Positions 16,426 through 24,789 of a stretch of 64,000 nucleotides of DNA are shown piece by piece. Within the stretch, counting starts at the first letter, position 1, and each line of letters begins with the position of its first letter. The position numbers and the translations under genes are program-made. The DNA lies in assembly GCA_050261915.1 (NCBI GenBank), contig JBLNDT010000012.1:8991-72990 (forward strand), in the 5' to 3' direction. Origin of the DNA: UBA699 sp050261915. GTDB lineage: Bacteria > Bacillota > Clostridia > Clostridiales > Clostridiaceae. The notes below the pieces were generated by a model. It saw only the letters and a program-made list of their open reading frames with translations. It had not been told where the DNA came from and did no database searches.

Positions 16426-16550
16426 TGTTTTAATTACCACCTATAACAATCCAAAGGGGGAGGATTGATTTATATTCATCTGGTATACTTATATACTATA
16501 TCATCAATTTGGAATAATTATGTGAAAAATGATAATACTTTGTAACAGGT

Positions 16551-17762
16551 TTATTTTATTCTTGTACCCACAGAACCATCAATCTTTACTCTGAACCTAG
16601 GCCCTGAATAATCTGATATATACATCCAGTGTCCTATTACACCATCCAAACCCCATATATCTATTTTGTTCAATTTTGTCTTTTCGCTTCCATCAGGTCT
16701 TACCCGGAGCAAACCTCGTTTAGATTCAACTCCATAATAAAACCAGCCATCGCTAAAGCAATAATTAACAACATTTTCAACTGAAGTTAAGTTTTCTCTT
16801 TCTAAGCCATTTAGCTTTATCCTATAAAGGCTGAATTTTTCCTTTGCCTCTTTCCCTGATACCTCCGCATATATAAACCAGTCCCCATCAGTAAATCCTA
16901 TTCGCCCATTTTCCGATATAAGCATTTTACCGCTTCCATCTGTTTTTATTTTGAATAATTGTCCATTACTTTCGCACAAAACCCAGTCACCAAAAACCTT
17001 TAAATTACCCGTACGCCAGTCTGTGTCAGTAAGTTTTGTTCTTCCTGAACCATCTGTTTTTATTTTATAAACAGCACCAGCCTCAATTTTATCCATAAAG
17101 GATTCCTTATACTTTTGCTTTGCTTCATTAATATCTTCCATACTTTTTTTTGTATTGTAATAAATCCAGTCTCCGTATACATACATGCTGTTGATATCAT
17201 CCCCGGACAATTTTGTCTCCATGGAGCCGTCAGTTTTGATTTTATAAAGACTCCCATAGTCACTACTGTTTGAATAATATATCCAATCCCCTGCTACAAA
17301 CAATGTACCAGTGTTGCTTTCTGAAATCATAGTCTTATCAGACCAGTCGTTTTTTATTTTATAAATTTTTTCATCTGCAATATAATATACAAAGCCTCCG
17401 CCTTCCGAAACAGTGCCACGATTTTCATCTCCTTGTACTTTTGGTCCCGCTTCTTCTATAGTTAATTTATCCTTTACAGGAAAGTCCTTAAATACCCCTA
17501 GAGATGAGACCCCAGTATAGGCAATCAATCCAATTAATAACAACCCGATTAAAACTGAAAAGAACACAGCCAGAGAACTATCCCCTTTTATTAATGCAAA
17601 AATGCCTGCAAAAAAACCTAAAACTCCAAAGGCAAAAATACCGAAGGTTGGTATTGGCAGATTCACAGGCAACATTTTTAGCAAGATTAAAATAGTAAAT
17701 GTAATTGAAATAATAGCAGCAAACTTACCTGAAGAGGATTTTGGCATAACAGTAATTTTCAT
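16551..17762 (-). CDS. Membrane-anchored DUF5050-type beta-propeller protein
   Basis: A 403-residue protein with three hydrophobic segments in the first 100 residues, followed by an extracellular part made of six to seven repeats. Each repeat has the pattern GDWIYY, then about 8-15 residues, then LYKIKTDGSxxTKL. This is the DUF5050-like propeller pattern of clostridial surface proteins. The function is unknown. Binding of a ligand or wall polymer is possible but not shown. I chose the ATG at 17762, which is spaced correctly from AAGGAG; an ATG nine bases upstream abuts the Shine-Dalgarno. It appears monocistronic. Confidence 0.75.
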   Translation of the reverse strand: MKITVMPKSSSGKFAAIISITFTILILLKMLPVNLPIPTFGIFAFGVLGFFAGIFALIKGDSSLAVFFSVLIGLLLIGLIAYTGVSSLGVFKDFPVKDKLTIEEAGPKVQGDENRGTVSEGGGFVYYIADEKIYKIKNDWSDKTMISESNTGTLFVAGDWIYYSNSSDYGSLYKIKTDGSMETKLSGDDINSMYVYGDWIYYNTKKSMEDINEAKQKYKESFMDKIEAGAVYKIKTDGSGRTKLTDTDWRTGNLKVFGDWVLCESNGQLFKIKTDGSGKMLISENGRIGFTDGDWFIYAEVSGKEAKEKFSLYRIKLNGLERENLTSVENVVNYCFSDGWFYYGVESKRGLLRVRPDGSEKTKLNKIDIWGLDGVIGHWMYISDYSGPRFRVKIDGSVGTRIK

Positions 17763-17888
17763 ACCTATCATCTCCTTGATTATATTTACCGTCTCTGTAA
17801 ATGCTTGCAATAATAATACAATAAGGCTTTTCTTTTGTAAACCCGTTGTTATATAATTACTATATAAATTTTTTAAGGGGGTTTTATC

Positions 17889-18050
17889 TTGAATAAAATG
17901 GACAAAGTAATGAAATACCTTTCAATATTTCTAATTATATGCAGCTTTAATATTTTTTTTGGTGCATTTAGAACTAAAGATTTACATGATTTTGCCTTAG
18001 CAATATTAGCTCTTGCTTTAGGTCTCCTTGCCTATAAAAACTACAAATAG
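17889..18050 (+). CDS. Small membrane protein, unknown function
   Basis: A 53-codon frame starting at TTG 17889 behind AAGGGGG at 7-base spacing; an ATG at 17898 is an alternative. The product has two hydrophobic helices (YLSIFLIICSFNIFFGAF and FALALALGLL-like) joined by the short polar turn RTKDLHD, and ends in YKNYK. It resembles small two-helix proteins of Firmicutes with no known role. Good ribosome binding site and sensible topology support it, but I have no homologue in mind. Its stop lies inside the convergent gene. Confidence 0.55.
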   Translation: MNKMDKVMKYLSIFLIICSFNIFFGAFRTKDLHDFALAILALALGLLAYKNYK

Positions 18051-18295
18051 TATGAAAACCCCGGCTCTTGTTTTTTTTCATGTTTAACTTTATGTCTTTC
18101 TCTTCGTACGAAAAACACATAGCTTAGAACAACTCTTGAAATTTTGTATTCCCCCCATTCACAATTACCTAATTTTGCATTTCTTGCTTCTAATTCTATT
18201 TCCTTTAATTCATCCTCAGTTTTATTTTTAATATCCTTCATTATTTCGCAGTTTAATTTATTAAACATATCTCCATACTTTTTTAGGTTTTTCAT
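18041..18295 (-). CDS. Hypothetical 84-residue protein
   Basis: Starts MKNLKKYGDMFNKLN at an ATG preceded by GGAGGTG, a strong Shine-Dalgarno. The N-terminal half is charged and probably helical (KTEDELKEIELEARNAKL). The C-terminal half has a short hydrophobic stretch, VVLSYVFFV, followed by the basic run RRERHKVKHEKK. I do not recognise the family. The 3' end overlaps the convergent small membrane protein gene by ten bases. Its promoter probably lies in the AT-rich region upstream, where a 10 bp inverted repeat is seen. Confidence 0.55.
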   Translation of the reverse strand: MKNLKKYGDMFNKLNCEIMKDIKNKTEDELKEIELEARNAKLGNCEWGEYKISRVVLSYVFFVRRERHKVKHEKKQEPGFSYYL

Positions 18296-18360
18296 GTCCT
18301 ACACCTCCATGCGTATATACATTTTAAAATCACAAATGTTATTATATTACATTTTGCATA

Positions 18361-18392
18361 TAATTTCCATATAATTATTTAAATGGAAATTA
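18361..18392. repeat. 10 bp inverted repeat upstream of the hypothetical gene
   Basis: TAATTTCCAT (18361-18370) and ATGGAAATTA (18383-18392) are perfect inverted arms around a 12-base loop. It lies 66 bases upstream of the minus-strand gene start and has no T tail, so an operator is possible. In such AT-rich DNA chance is also possible. Confidence 0.35.
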
Positions 18393-18488
18393 TTCCACGT
18401 TGTAGCTTCATTTTCTTTTACAATGAATTTTTTTTGCTTCAATTGTCAAAATATACACAATTTGTGCACAATTCTGTTGATAACTATT

Positions 18489-18527
18489 AAAAAAAGGTTA
18501 TCTCCATGATTTGTTGGGATAACCTTT
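18489..18527 (-). terminator. Terminator downstream of the HD-GYP remnant
   Basis: The stem AAAGGTTATC/GATAACCTTT (18493-18502 and 18518-18527) is followed on the minus strand by a run of seven T. No intact gene now uses it; it lies about 100 bases after the stop of the HD-GYP fragment and is probably its old terminator. Confidence 0.7.
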
Positions 18528-18632
18528 GCTTATTATGTATATATTCTTGTATCAATTAATTTTCTTATGGCACTCCGCTTTTTTTACGACTTTTTTCTGT
18601 CATATTTATACTTTATATTAAGTAAAAAAAAT

Positions 18633-18785
18633 CTATTTCCTATCTAAGTATTTTGGGGATATCTCATAAAATTTTTCATGTATCTGAAAGAAAGCATCTA
18701 ATATATCTTCTGAGAAATGTCTTCCTCTTTCACTTCGAATGATTTCAAGGACTTGCTCATGACTATAAGGAGGCTTATATACACG
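18633..18785 (-). pseudogene. 3' remnant of an HD-GYP domain gene
   Basis: The minus strand encodes about 49 residues ending in a TAG at 18635-18633. The segment YKPPYSHEQVLEIIRSERG and then HFSEDILDAFFQI matches the C-terminal end of HD-GYP c-di-GMP phosphodiesterase domains (pattern SHEKALEII..GRGTHFDPDIVDAF). The frame is blocked by a stop just upstream and the catalytic HD and GYP motifs are absent, so this is a decayed gene. The surrounding 18296-19062 otherwise holds no gene that I can support. Confidence 0.7.
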
Positions 18786-18960
18786 CTATATATTATGTAT
18801 TTTTAATCATATTTCTATTTTTTTGTATAGACGTCATATTATTTGCACTTCCCAATAATATTGTTAATTTGGTAAAGTTTTCATCAATTTCTACGATTAT
18901 TTAATTTAATAGGATTAATTGTTATGAGTTTAGCATTATAGTCACATATGAAAATTGTTT

Positions 18961-18988
18961 TAAATTATTTGTAATTAATTGCGATTGC
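18961..18988 (+). promoter_or_regulatory. Possible SigD-like promoter of the chemoreceptor gene
   Basis: TAAA (18961-18964), a 16-base spacer and GCGATTGC (18981-18988) partly match the motility sigma-factor consensus TAAA-N15-GCCGATAT. It is 74 bases before a chemoreceptor gene, a class often under this factor. The match is imperfect. Confidence 0.28.
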
Positions 18989-19062
18989 ATAATTATGAAA
19001 GGAGATGTAATTTCATACTAATTATTTTATAACAAAATTTAAGGATTTATAGGGGTGCTGGT

Positions 19063-20775
19063 ATGAATTTAATTAATAATCTTAAAACTCGAACTAAACT
19101 TTTAAGCGGATTTTTAATAGTGGCATTATTTGTGGCAATAGTAGGTGTGTATGGTATCCTAAATATGAAAAACATAAATGATGGTATGACTTCCATGTAT
19201 GTGGACAGACTAATTCCAATAGGGCAGCTAAACAATATTTTGCAAAATCATTTATCTATAAAAGGCGACATGCTGAATATAACATATACAAATGATTCTG
19301 CTCAAATATCACCTGGAATTAAAGATATTGAAGAGCTGTCAAAACAAAGCGATACACTACTAAAGGAGTATGAAGCTACATATTTATTAGATTCAGAAAA
19401 AACAAACCTTGCAAAATTTAAAGAGGATGATGCTGCATACAGAGTAGTTCAAACAAAGGTAATAAATATGATTAATGAATCAAAAAAAGATGAGGCGGTG
19501 GCAGCACTCCCTGAATTAAGTGCCGCTAGAGAAAAGTCTCAAAAAGATTTGGAAACTCTGATTAAAATTAATAAGGATGAAGCAAATAATCTTAACACAA
19601 AAGGTGATGTTACATTTTCTAAAGCTTATAAACTTATGATTGGAATCACTTTGACTTCTGTGGCACTTGCCATTATTTTAGGCTTATTTTTAAGTAATTT
19701 AATTGTAAGTTCTTTGAAAAAAGGAGTTGAGTTTGCTGAAAATATTGCAAATGGTGACTTAACACAAAAATACATAGTAAATTCAAAAGATGAATTTGGG
19801 ATGCTGGCCCAATCACTGAATAAAGCAATCGAAAACACTAATAATTTAATTAAAACCTTAAACGAAAGCATAACTACAATTTCTTCTTCAAGCCAGGAAC
19901 TTTCAGCCACAAGTGAAGAAATATCTGTACAGGTTCAAAATGTTACTGCTGCTTTGGAAGAAATATCTTCAGGTATGGAGGAAACCAATGCTTCTATAGA
20001 AGAGGTTAATGCTGCCGGAAATGAAATGCAAAGGGCTATTATAGAAATTACAAATAAAGCTCTAGAGGCTAGAACCCAAGCTAGAGAAAGTGATGAAAGA
20101 GCAAATAAAATAAGCATTGACGCTGAAACAGCATTAAATGATTCCCATACCATGTTTAAAGATAAACAAAAACAAATATTAAAAGCAATTGAAGATGGTA
20201 AAGTGGTTCAAGAAATTAAAAGGATGGCAGATGTAATTTCCAGTATATCAGAAGAAACTAACCTACTTGCTCTTAATGCTGCAATAGAAGCCGCAAGAGC
20301 GGGAGAGCAAGGAAAAGGATTTGCTGTAGTAGCTGATGAGGTAAGAAAACTTGCAGAAAGTTCCTCTGTTACTGTAAACAGTATTCAAGATGTAATAACA
20401 AAGGTACAATATGCATTTGAAAATTTATCTGAAAATGCAAATGGAATATTATATTATATTGAAGACAGAGTTATTGCTGACTATAACGAATATAAAAAAG
20501 TCGGTGAAATATATAAAAAAGATGCACATCAAATTGAAGAGCTCTCCAGTATAATTGCTTCTAGTGCAGAAGAAATTGCATCTTCTGTTAAGGAGGTAAA
20601 CTCCTCAATTGATTCAGTTACTTTTGCAATTCAGTCAACTACTACAAATTCTGAAGAAATATCAGGTAACATAATGGAGGTTTCAAATGCCATGGATGCT
20701 ATAGCTGCTTCCGCACAAGTTCAAACAAACATGGCTGAAGATCTAGTTAAAATTGTTCTAAAATTTAAAGTTTAA
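19063..20775 (+). CDS. Methyl-accepting chemotaxis protein
   Basis: A 570-residue transmembrane chemoreceptor. The first membrane helix is at about residues 10-32, then an extracellular four-helix-bundle sensor (4HB_MCP type) to about residue 188, a second helix near 190-212, a HAMP linker and a long cytoplasmic coiled coil. The hairpin tip SEETNLLALNAAIEAARAGE is the conserved CheA/CheW-contact region. Methylation-type Glu/Gln pairs flank it (SSQELSATSEEI). No C-terminal CheR-binding pentapeptide is present. The ligand is unknown. GGGGTG precedes the ATG. It stands alone, with a terminator after it. Confidence 0.93.
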   Translation: MNLINNLKTRTKLLSGFLIVALFVAIVGVYGILNMKNINDGMTSMYVDRLIPIGQLNNILQNHLSIKGDMLNITYTNDSAQISPGIKDIEELSKQSDTLLKEYEATYLLDSEKTNLAKFKEDDAAYRVVQTKVINMINESKKDEAVAALPELSAAREKSQKDLETLIKINKDEANNLNTKGDVTFSKAYKLMIGITLTSVALAIILGLFLSNLIVSSLKKGVEFAENIANGDLTQKYIVNSKDEFGMLAQSLNKAIENTNNLIKTLNESITTISSSSQELSATSEEISVQVQNVTAALEEISSGMEETNASIEEVNAAGNEMQRAIIEITNKALEARTQARESDERANKISIDAETALNDSHTMFKDKQKQILKAIEDGKVVQEIKRMADVISSISEETNLLALNAAIEAARAGEQGKGFAVVADEVRKLAESSSVTVNSIQDVITKVQYAFENLSENANGILYYIEDRVIADYNEYKKVGEIYKKDAHQIEELSSIIASSAEEIASSVKEVNSSIDSVTFAIQSTTTNSEEISGNIMEVSNAMDAIAASAQVQTNMAEDLVKIVLKFKV

Positions 20776-20785
20776 TAAATTATTT

Positions 20786-20816
20786 CAGCCAGCAAATCTG
20801 CTGGCTGTTTTTATTT
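20786..20816. terminator. Terminator after the chemoreceptor gene
   Basis: CAGCCAGCA/TGCTGGCTG with loop AATC, followed by TTTTTATTT on the plus strand. It also lies just past the stop of the convergent amj fragment and may serve both. Confidence 0.9.
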
Positions 20817-21617
20817 AAATCAATTTAGCTATCAATGATATTGCTACAGCAGATGGAATTAATAAAAACTGCGCTAATACTGTTCCTGCAATTAAACTGA
20901 ATACAATAAATATTATACATCGGTTAAACTGTAACTCGGCACAATTTCCATTTAGTACATCTTCTGTAAGCATTGATATATATGGATCAACAAATATTGT
21001 CATTATTAATGTTGCTATCCCGGTTATCACTGCTGCCAAAGTACTGCATGTAGTTCTTAAATCTGGGTTTATGCACCCCGCATATAGTGCAGCAAAGCCT
21101 CCTACAGTTGATGCTGCAAAAGCTATGGTATTTAATAAAATAATCTTTTTAGGAACGTGCTTTAAACTTTTTAATTGAAATACATTTTCTCGTTTTGGCA
21201 TTGTAATATTATATTTTAGCTCTTCTACTCCGGATTTTGAAAATCCAATCAAAAACAATTTAGGTACAGAGCGATGTTTACTAAAAGACATAACAGCTTT
21301 GCTGAAAATTTAATAAATGTTGGCATCAATAATGCACCAATAATCGTTGCAACTGTAGTTGAATACAATATCCATCTAAATACAACCAGTAAACTTTGAG
21401 AATCTCCTACCATTATAGTGTTTTCAATTGTTTTAGCCAGCAATGGTTCTTGAATGGTATTTGAGGTTCTGGCTATTAATGCAAAAATATTAAATATTGA
21501 AAAGCATATTGCAATTAATCCTGTTCTTATACCAGCGATTCTTACAGAATAGGTTAATGTTGAAATTGTATAAATGATAAAGGTAAGTACTAAAACAATA
21601 AATATTTGTATTGTCAT
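20815..21617 (-). pseudogene. amj: Frameshifted amj (alternative lipid II flippase), two fragments
   Basis: Two overlapping minus-strand frames together encode a full Amj/YdaH-like membrane protein. The first (21617-21249) carries TLTYSVRIAGIRTGLIAI and FALIARTSNTIQEPLLAK, typical of the Amj N-terminus. The second (up to about 21310 and ending at 20815) continues with SFSKHRSVPKLFLIGFSKSGV and further helices. Total length near 265 residues is normal for Amj, which flips lipid II across the membrane as a substitute for MurJ. The break is a one-base loss near 21310 in the A/T run between TTTATTAAA and TTTTCAGC; one more A would restore the frame. It follows the ABC ATPase gene by 23 bases. A sequencing error cannot be excluded. 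Confidence 0.75.
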
Positions 21618-21640
21618 TTAGCTTTTCTCCTTCTTAATTT

Positions 21641-22336
21641 CTACCCAACTTGTATTTCTCCATCCACCACATTAATAACTTTCTTACAATAAGAGGCTAC
21701 ATTAGGATTATGGGTAATTATAATAACCAACTTCCCCTGCTCATTTATACTTTTAAGTATATTCATTATTTCTTTACCAGTTTTTTGGTCTAAGGCACCT
21801 GTAGGTTCATCTGCAAGTATTATTTCAGGGTTAGATACAATAGCCCTTGCAATAGCTACTCTTTGTTGCTGTCCTCCAGATAATTGGGCAGGTGTTTTGT
21901 TCAAATGATCCCCTAACCCAAGGTCATCGAGGACTTTTTTTGACATTTCAAGTCTGGCTTTCTTACCTATTTTATCCTTAAAATTCTTAAAATAATTTCC
22001 ATAAACCATAGGTAATTCTACATTTTCAGTAACTGTAAATTCAGGAATCAATGCAAACTGCTGAAATACAAATCCAAACTTTTCGCTTCTTATTTGAGAC
22101 AATTGCTTCTTAGTACAATTATTAATGTTTTCTCCATCTAAAATATAATCACCCTTTGTCGCTACATCCATGCAGCCTAAGATATTTAATAAGGTTGTCT
22201 TGCCAGACCCAGATGGTCCCATAATAGCAATCATATCATCCTTTTCTGCAGTAAAATTTAAATCCTTTAAGGCAACACTTGCTGCCTCCCCAGAATTGTA
22301 TTCCTTATATATGTTTTTCAAATCTATAGTACTCAA
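21641..22336 (-). CDS. ABC transporter ATPase (MacB/LolD type)
   Basis: A 231-residue ATPase with Walker A GPSGSGKTT at about residues 40-48, Q-loop FQQFALIPEFTV, signature LSGGQQQRVAIARA, Walker B IILADEPTGALD and the switch histidine in IIITHNP. The DEPTGALD ending and small size are typical of the MacB/LolD/FtsE group that works with FtsX-like permeases and couples to extracytoplasmic events rather than simple transport. Three bases separate it from the upstream permease gene. It would energise the two permeases encoded here. Confidence 0.95.
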   Translation of the reverse strand: MSTIDLKNIYKEYNSGEAASVALKDLNFTAEKDDMIAIMGPSGSGKTTLLNILGCMDVATKGDYILDGENINNCTKKQLSQIRSEKFGFVFQQFALIPEFTVTENVELPMVYGNYFKNFKDKIGKKARLEMSKKVLDDLGLGDHLNKTPAQLSGGQQQRVAIARAIVSNPEIILADEPTGALDQKTGKEIMNILKSINEQGKLVIIITHNPNVASYCKKVINVVDGEIQVG

Positions 22337-22339
22337 TTT

Positions 22340-23539
22340 CTAATCCCCTCCAATTAATTTAACAGGCTCCATTTTCACAGTTCTTAAGGCTGGAGCCAAG
22401 CTTGATAAAAATGCAAAAATAAGCATTATTGCTGTGGTAGATGAAACTGTAATGAGTCCAACCTTAATTCCATCAGTAAACAAAGAAAGAATAAATGCCA
22501 AGATACTACCAATAAAATCTCCTGCAATAAACACCGCTATAATTTCTCCAACTATTAGAAACACCATATTTTTAGGAGTGGAGCCAAGGGCATACCTTAT
22601 TCCAAATTCAGTTTTTCTCCTTATTATGGAGGATAGTATTACACCAATCATTCCAAAGGAAGATAGAACTAATATTGCTAAAGAAAAACCTATTGAAAAA
22701 TACATTGGAATTTCGTTACGATGAAGATAAGCATTAATCTCATAATTTATGTCATGAGTAAAAGGATTTATATTTAACTTTTGGCTCCGTTCCTTCAAGT
22801 CCGATATAAATTTGTTTTCATCAATGCCCTTTTGCAGTTTTATCAATAGATTATTATTTGTATTACTTAAGTACAATGACTTTTCAGTTTCTGGCAAAAC
22901 AACTACTATAGAATTGTCCAAGCTGATCACATTACTATCTTCAGTTATAAGAGCTGCATTACTCCCAAGGAAAAACACCAAATCCTTATCTAGTTCGCCA
23001 GTTATCTTAACGGAATATTCTTGTCCATTATCAAGACGTACTTTTTTATCACTGCCAATTGATAAAAGTTTCTGAACGTTTTTTCCTGCTAAAGCTGTTA
23101 TTGTTTTACCATCTGTGCCTGTAGTAGCAGGCTTTAATTTGCCTACATTAACTAAAATTTTTTCCAAACTATTATCAATTAGGAGTACATTAATATCGCT
23201 ATATCTTTTATCAGGCTTGATTGATTCCTCAGATTTAATATATCCATAGGTAAATGTCCCTAATGAATCAATACGATTATCACCTTTTAGCTCATCATAA
23301 AGCTTAATTAAATTAGCATCGCAATATAAAGGTGGTTTATTATTTTCACCAATATCTATAAAATTAATTGTATCCGATGATACTAAGGATTTAACTTTTG
23401 AAATATGGCTTATGGAAGCTTCCACCATGCCTATACCAAAGGACATTGAAAAAAAAGCTATACTTAGCTGAATTAATATTAAAATATTTCTTCCTTTGTG
23501 TTTAATTATAGACTTAAATATCATATTCATAATCTTCAC
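22340..23539 (-). CDS. MacB/FtsX-like ABC permease (second of pair)
   Basis: A 399-residue permease with the MacB layout. One membrane helix lies near residues 18-38, then a large extracytoplasmic domain of about 230 residues, then three helices in the last 130 residues. Between the last helices is the cytoplasmic coupling segment RKTEFGIRYALGSTPKNM, which contacts the ATPase. The C-terminus LRTVKMEPVKLIGGD matches the usual PxxAL-type ending. It forms a likely heterodimer with the product of the preceding gene, one base away. The substrate is unknown; peptides, lipids or signalling to a wall enzyme are all possible for the family. Confidence 0.9.
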   Translation of the reverse strand: MKIMNMIFKSIIKHKGRNILILIQLSIAFFSMSFGIGMVEASISHISKVKSLVSSDTINFIDIGENNKPPLYCDANLIKLYDELKGDNRIDSLGTFTYGYIKSEESIKPDKRYSDINVLLIDNSLEKILVNVGKLKPATTGTDGKTITALAGKNVQKLLSIGSDKKVRLDNGQEYSVKITGELDKDLVFFLGSNAALITEDSNVISLDNSIVVVLPETEKSLYLSNTNNNLLIKLQKGIDENKFISDLKERSQKLNINPFTHDINYEINAYLHRNEIPMYFSIGFSLAILVLSSFGMIGVILSSIIRRKTEFGIRYALGSTPKNMVFLIVGEIIAVFIAGDFIGSILAFILSLFTDGIKVGLITVSSTTAIMLIFAFLSSLAPALRTVKMEPVKLIGGD

Positions 23540-23540
23540 C

Positions 23541-24716
23541 TCAACTCTTTAAAGCTTCTGCAGGCTGTATTTTGAGAGTTTCTAAAACAGGTTTAACTGA
23601 TGAAATAACGCCACAAATTATGGATGTAAAAATTACTATAAGCCAATTACTTAATGAAACCTCTATAGAAATTCCCATATTAATTAAATATCTATTGCAG
23701 AAAATCAATAAAATACTTTGAATTGATATTGCTAAAAAAGCTGATATAATAGCTAAACCACACATTTCGGCTACCTCAGATTTTATTATTACATAATCTG
23801 TTGCCCCCAATGCCTTTCTTACTGAAATTTCTCTTTTCCTACTTAGTATCCAGAATATAGATAAATTAATTACATTAATTATACACATTATTAACATAAT
23901 ACCTGAAATTACTACAGTTCCAACTATGCTATTTAAAAGACTGCTATTATCAGAATCTCTTCCTACTACTTTATCAAAGTTTAAGTTTAAACTTTCATCA
24001 TTTTTTAAAATGTCTTTAAAATGTTTTTCTACTACAGCCTTCATATCTATATTTTCATTAGATCTTTTTCTTACTGCCAAACTTAAGTTACTTGATTTAT
24101 TTACTCCTACATTAAAATTTTCCTTAATGTAAGATGGCAAGGTATTAAATGGTATATATACTACATAGTCCCACTGTGTCTCTCTATTTTCTCTTCCCAC
24201 AATACCTATAACATTATATTTCTCACCATAAATATCTATAGTGGAATTCTTGTCCATTCCACTTGGAAACAGTTTTTTCTCTAATTCTTTACCTATAATT
24301 GCAACCTTTTCATTACCTTTGCACTGAGCTACAGAAAAATACTTCCCATTCGTAATTGGCACATGCCAATCACTTTTCTTCTGATTAATTATTGCAACTA
24401 ATAGAGCATCATTGTTGTAATTTCCATTTATATTCACTTTACCAAAATTGCCCACTTGAATCTCTAAATCATTTGATATACCACTTACAATTCTATTGAC
24501 ATTGTCAAAGGAAAAGCTGCTATCTTCACCGCTAATTGCAGTTACAGAATATATATTTTCTGGATTTCCTGATGTTTGGTCAAGTAAATAATTTCTTGTA
24601 TCATTAATGCCACTAATGCCAACAGATAATGTTATTATACCTAAGGTATATCCAATAACTAAAAGTATCACTGCTAATAAGTTTCTTTTGTACTGTTTTA
24701 AAATACCTATAATCAT
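23541..24716 (-). CDS. MacB/FtsX-like ABC permease (first of pair)
   Basis: A 391-residue permease with an N-terminal helix (NLLAVILLVIGYTLGIITL), an outer MacB-PCD-like domain with NGKYFSVAQCKGNEKVAIIGKEL-type sequence (quoted in part: EKVAIIGKELEKKLFP), and three C-terminal helices. The coupling helix RKREISVRKALGATDYV and the end LETLKIQPAEALKS are the family hallmarks. It differs clearly from the next permease, so the pair would form a heterodimer. It is the first of three ABC genes packed with 1-3 base gaps. A hairpin separates it from the YcdB/SLH gene upstream. Confidence 0.9.
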   Translation of the reverse strand: MIIGILKQYKRNLLAVILLVIGYTLGIITLSVGISGINDTRNYLLDQTSGNPENIYSVTAISGEDSSFSFDNVNRIVSGISNDLEIQVGNFGKVNINGNYNNDALLVAIINQKKSDWHVPITNGKYFSVAQCKGNEKVAIIGKELEKKLFPSGMDKNSTIDIYGEKYNVIGIVGRENRETQWDYVVYIPFNTLPSYIKENFNVGVNKSSNLSLAVRKRSNENIDMKAVVEKHFKDILKNDESLNLNFDKVVGRDSDNSSLLNSIVGTVVISGIMLIMCIINVINLSIFWILSRKREISVRKALGATDYVIIKSEVAEMCGLAIISAFLAISIQSILLIFCNRYLINMGISIEVSLSNWLIVIFTSIICGVISSVKPVLETLKIQPAEALKS

Positions 24717-24752
24717 AAGCTCCCCTTCCCAAGTTACATATTTAGACCAAAA

Positions 24753-24783
24753 TTAAGGACAAGGCTTCTCACCCTGTCCTTAA
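24753..24783 (-). terminator. Hairpin between the YcdB/SLH gene and the ABC genes
   Basis: TTAAGGACA and TGTCCTTAA form a 9 bp stem with extra G-C pairs in the loop. On the minus strand only a short T run follows (AATTTTGG), so it may be a partial terminator that lowers expression of the ABC genes relative to the surface protein. Confidence 0.6.
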
Positions 24784-24789
24784 ATTTAG

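Noticed and set aside
18296..19062. Further genes, insertion-sequence ends or attachment sites in the 767-base gap
   Set aside because: Apart from the HD-GYP remnant, one terminator, an inverted repeat and a possible promoter, I see no target duplications, terminal repeats or coding frames.
21249..21320. Programmed -1 frameshift in amj
   Set aside because: The frame change is formally -1, but no slippery heptamer in the correct frame is found and no stimulating structure was evident.
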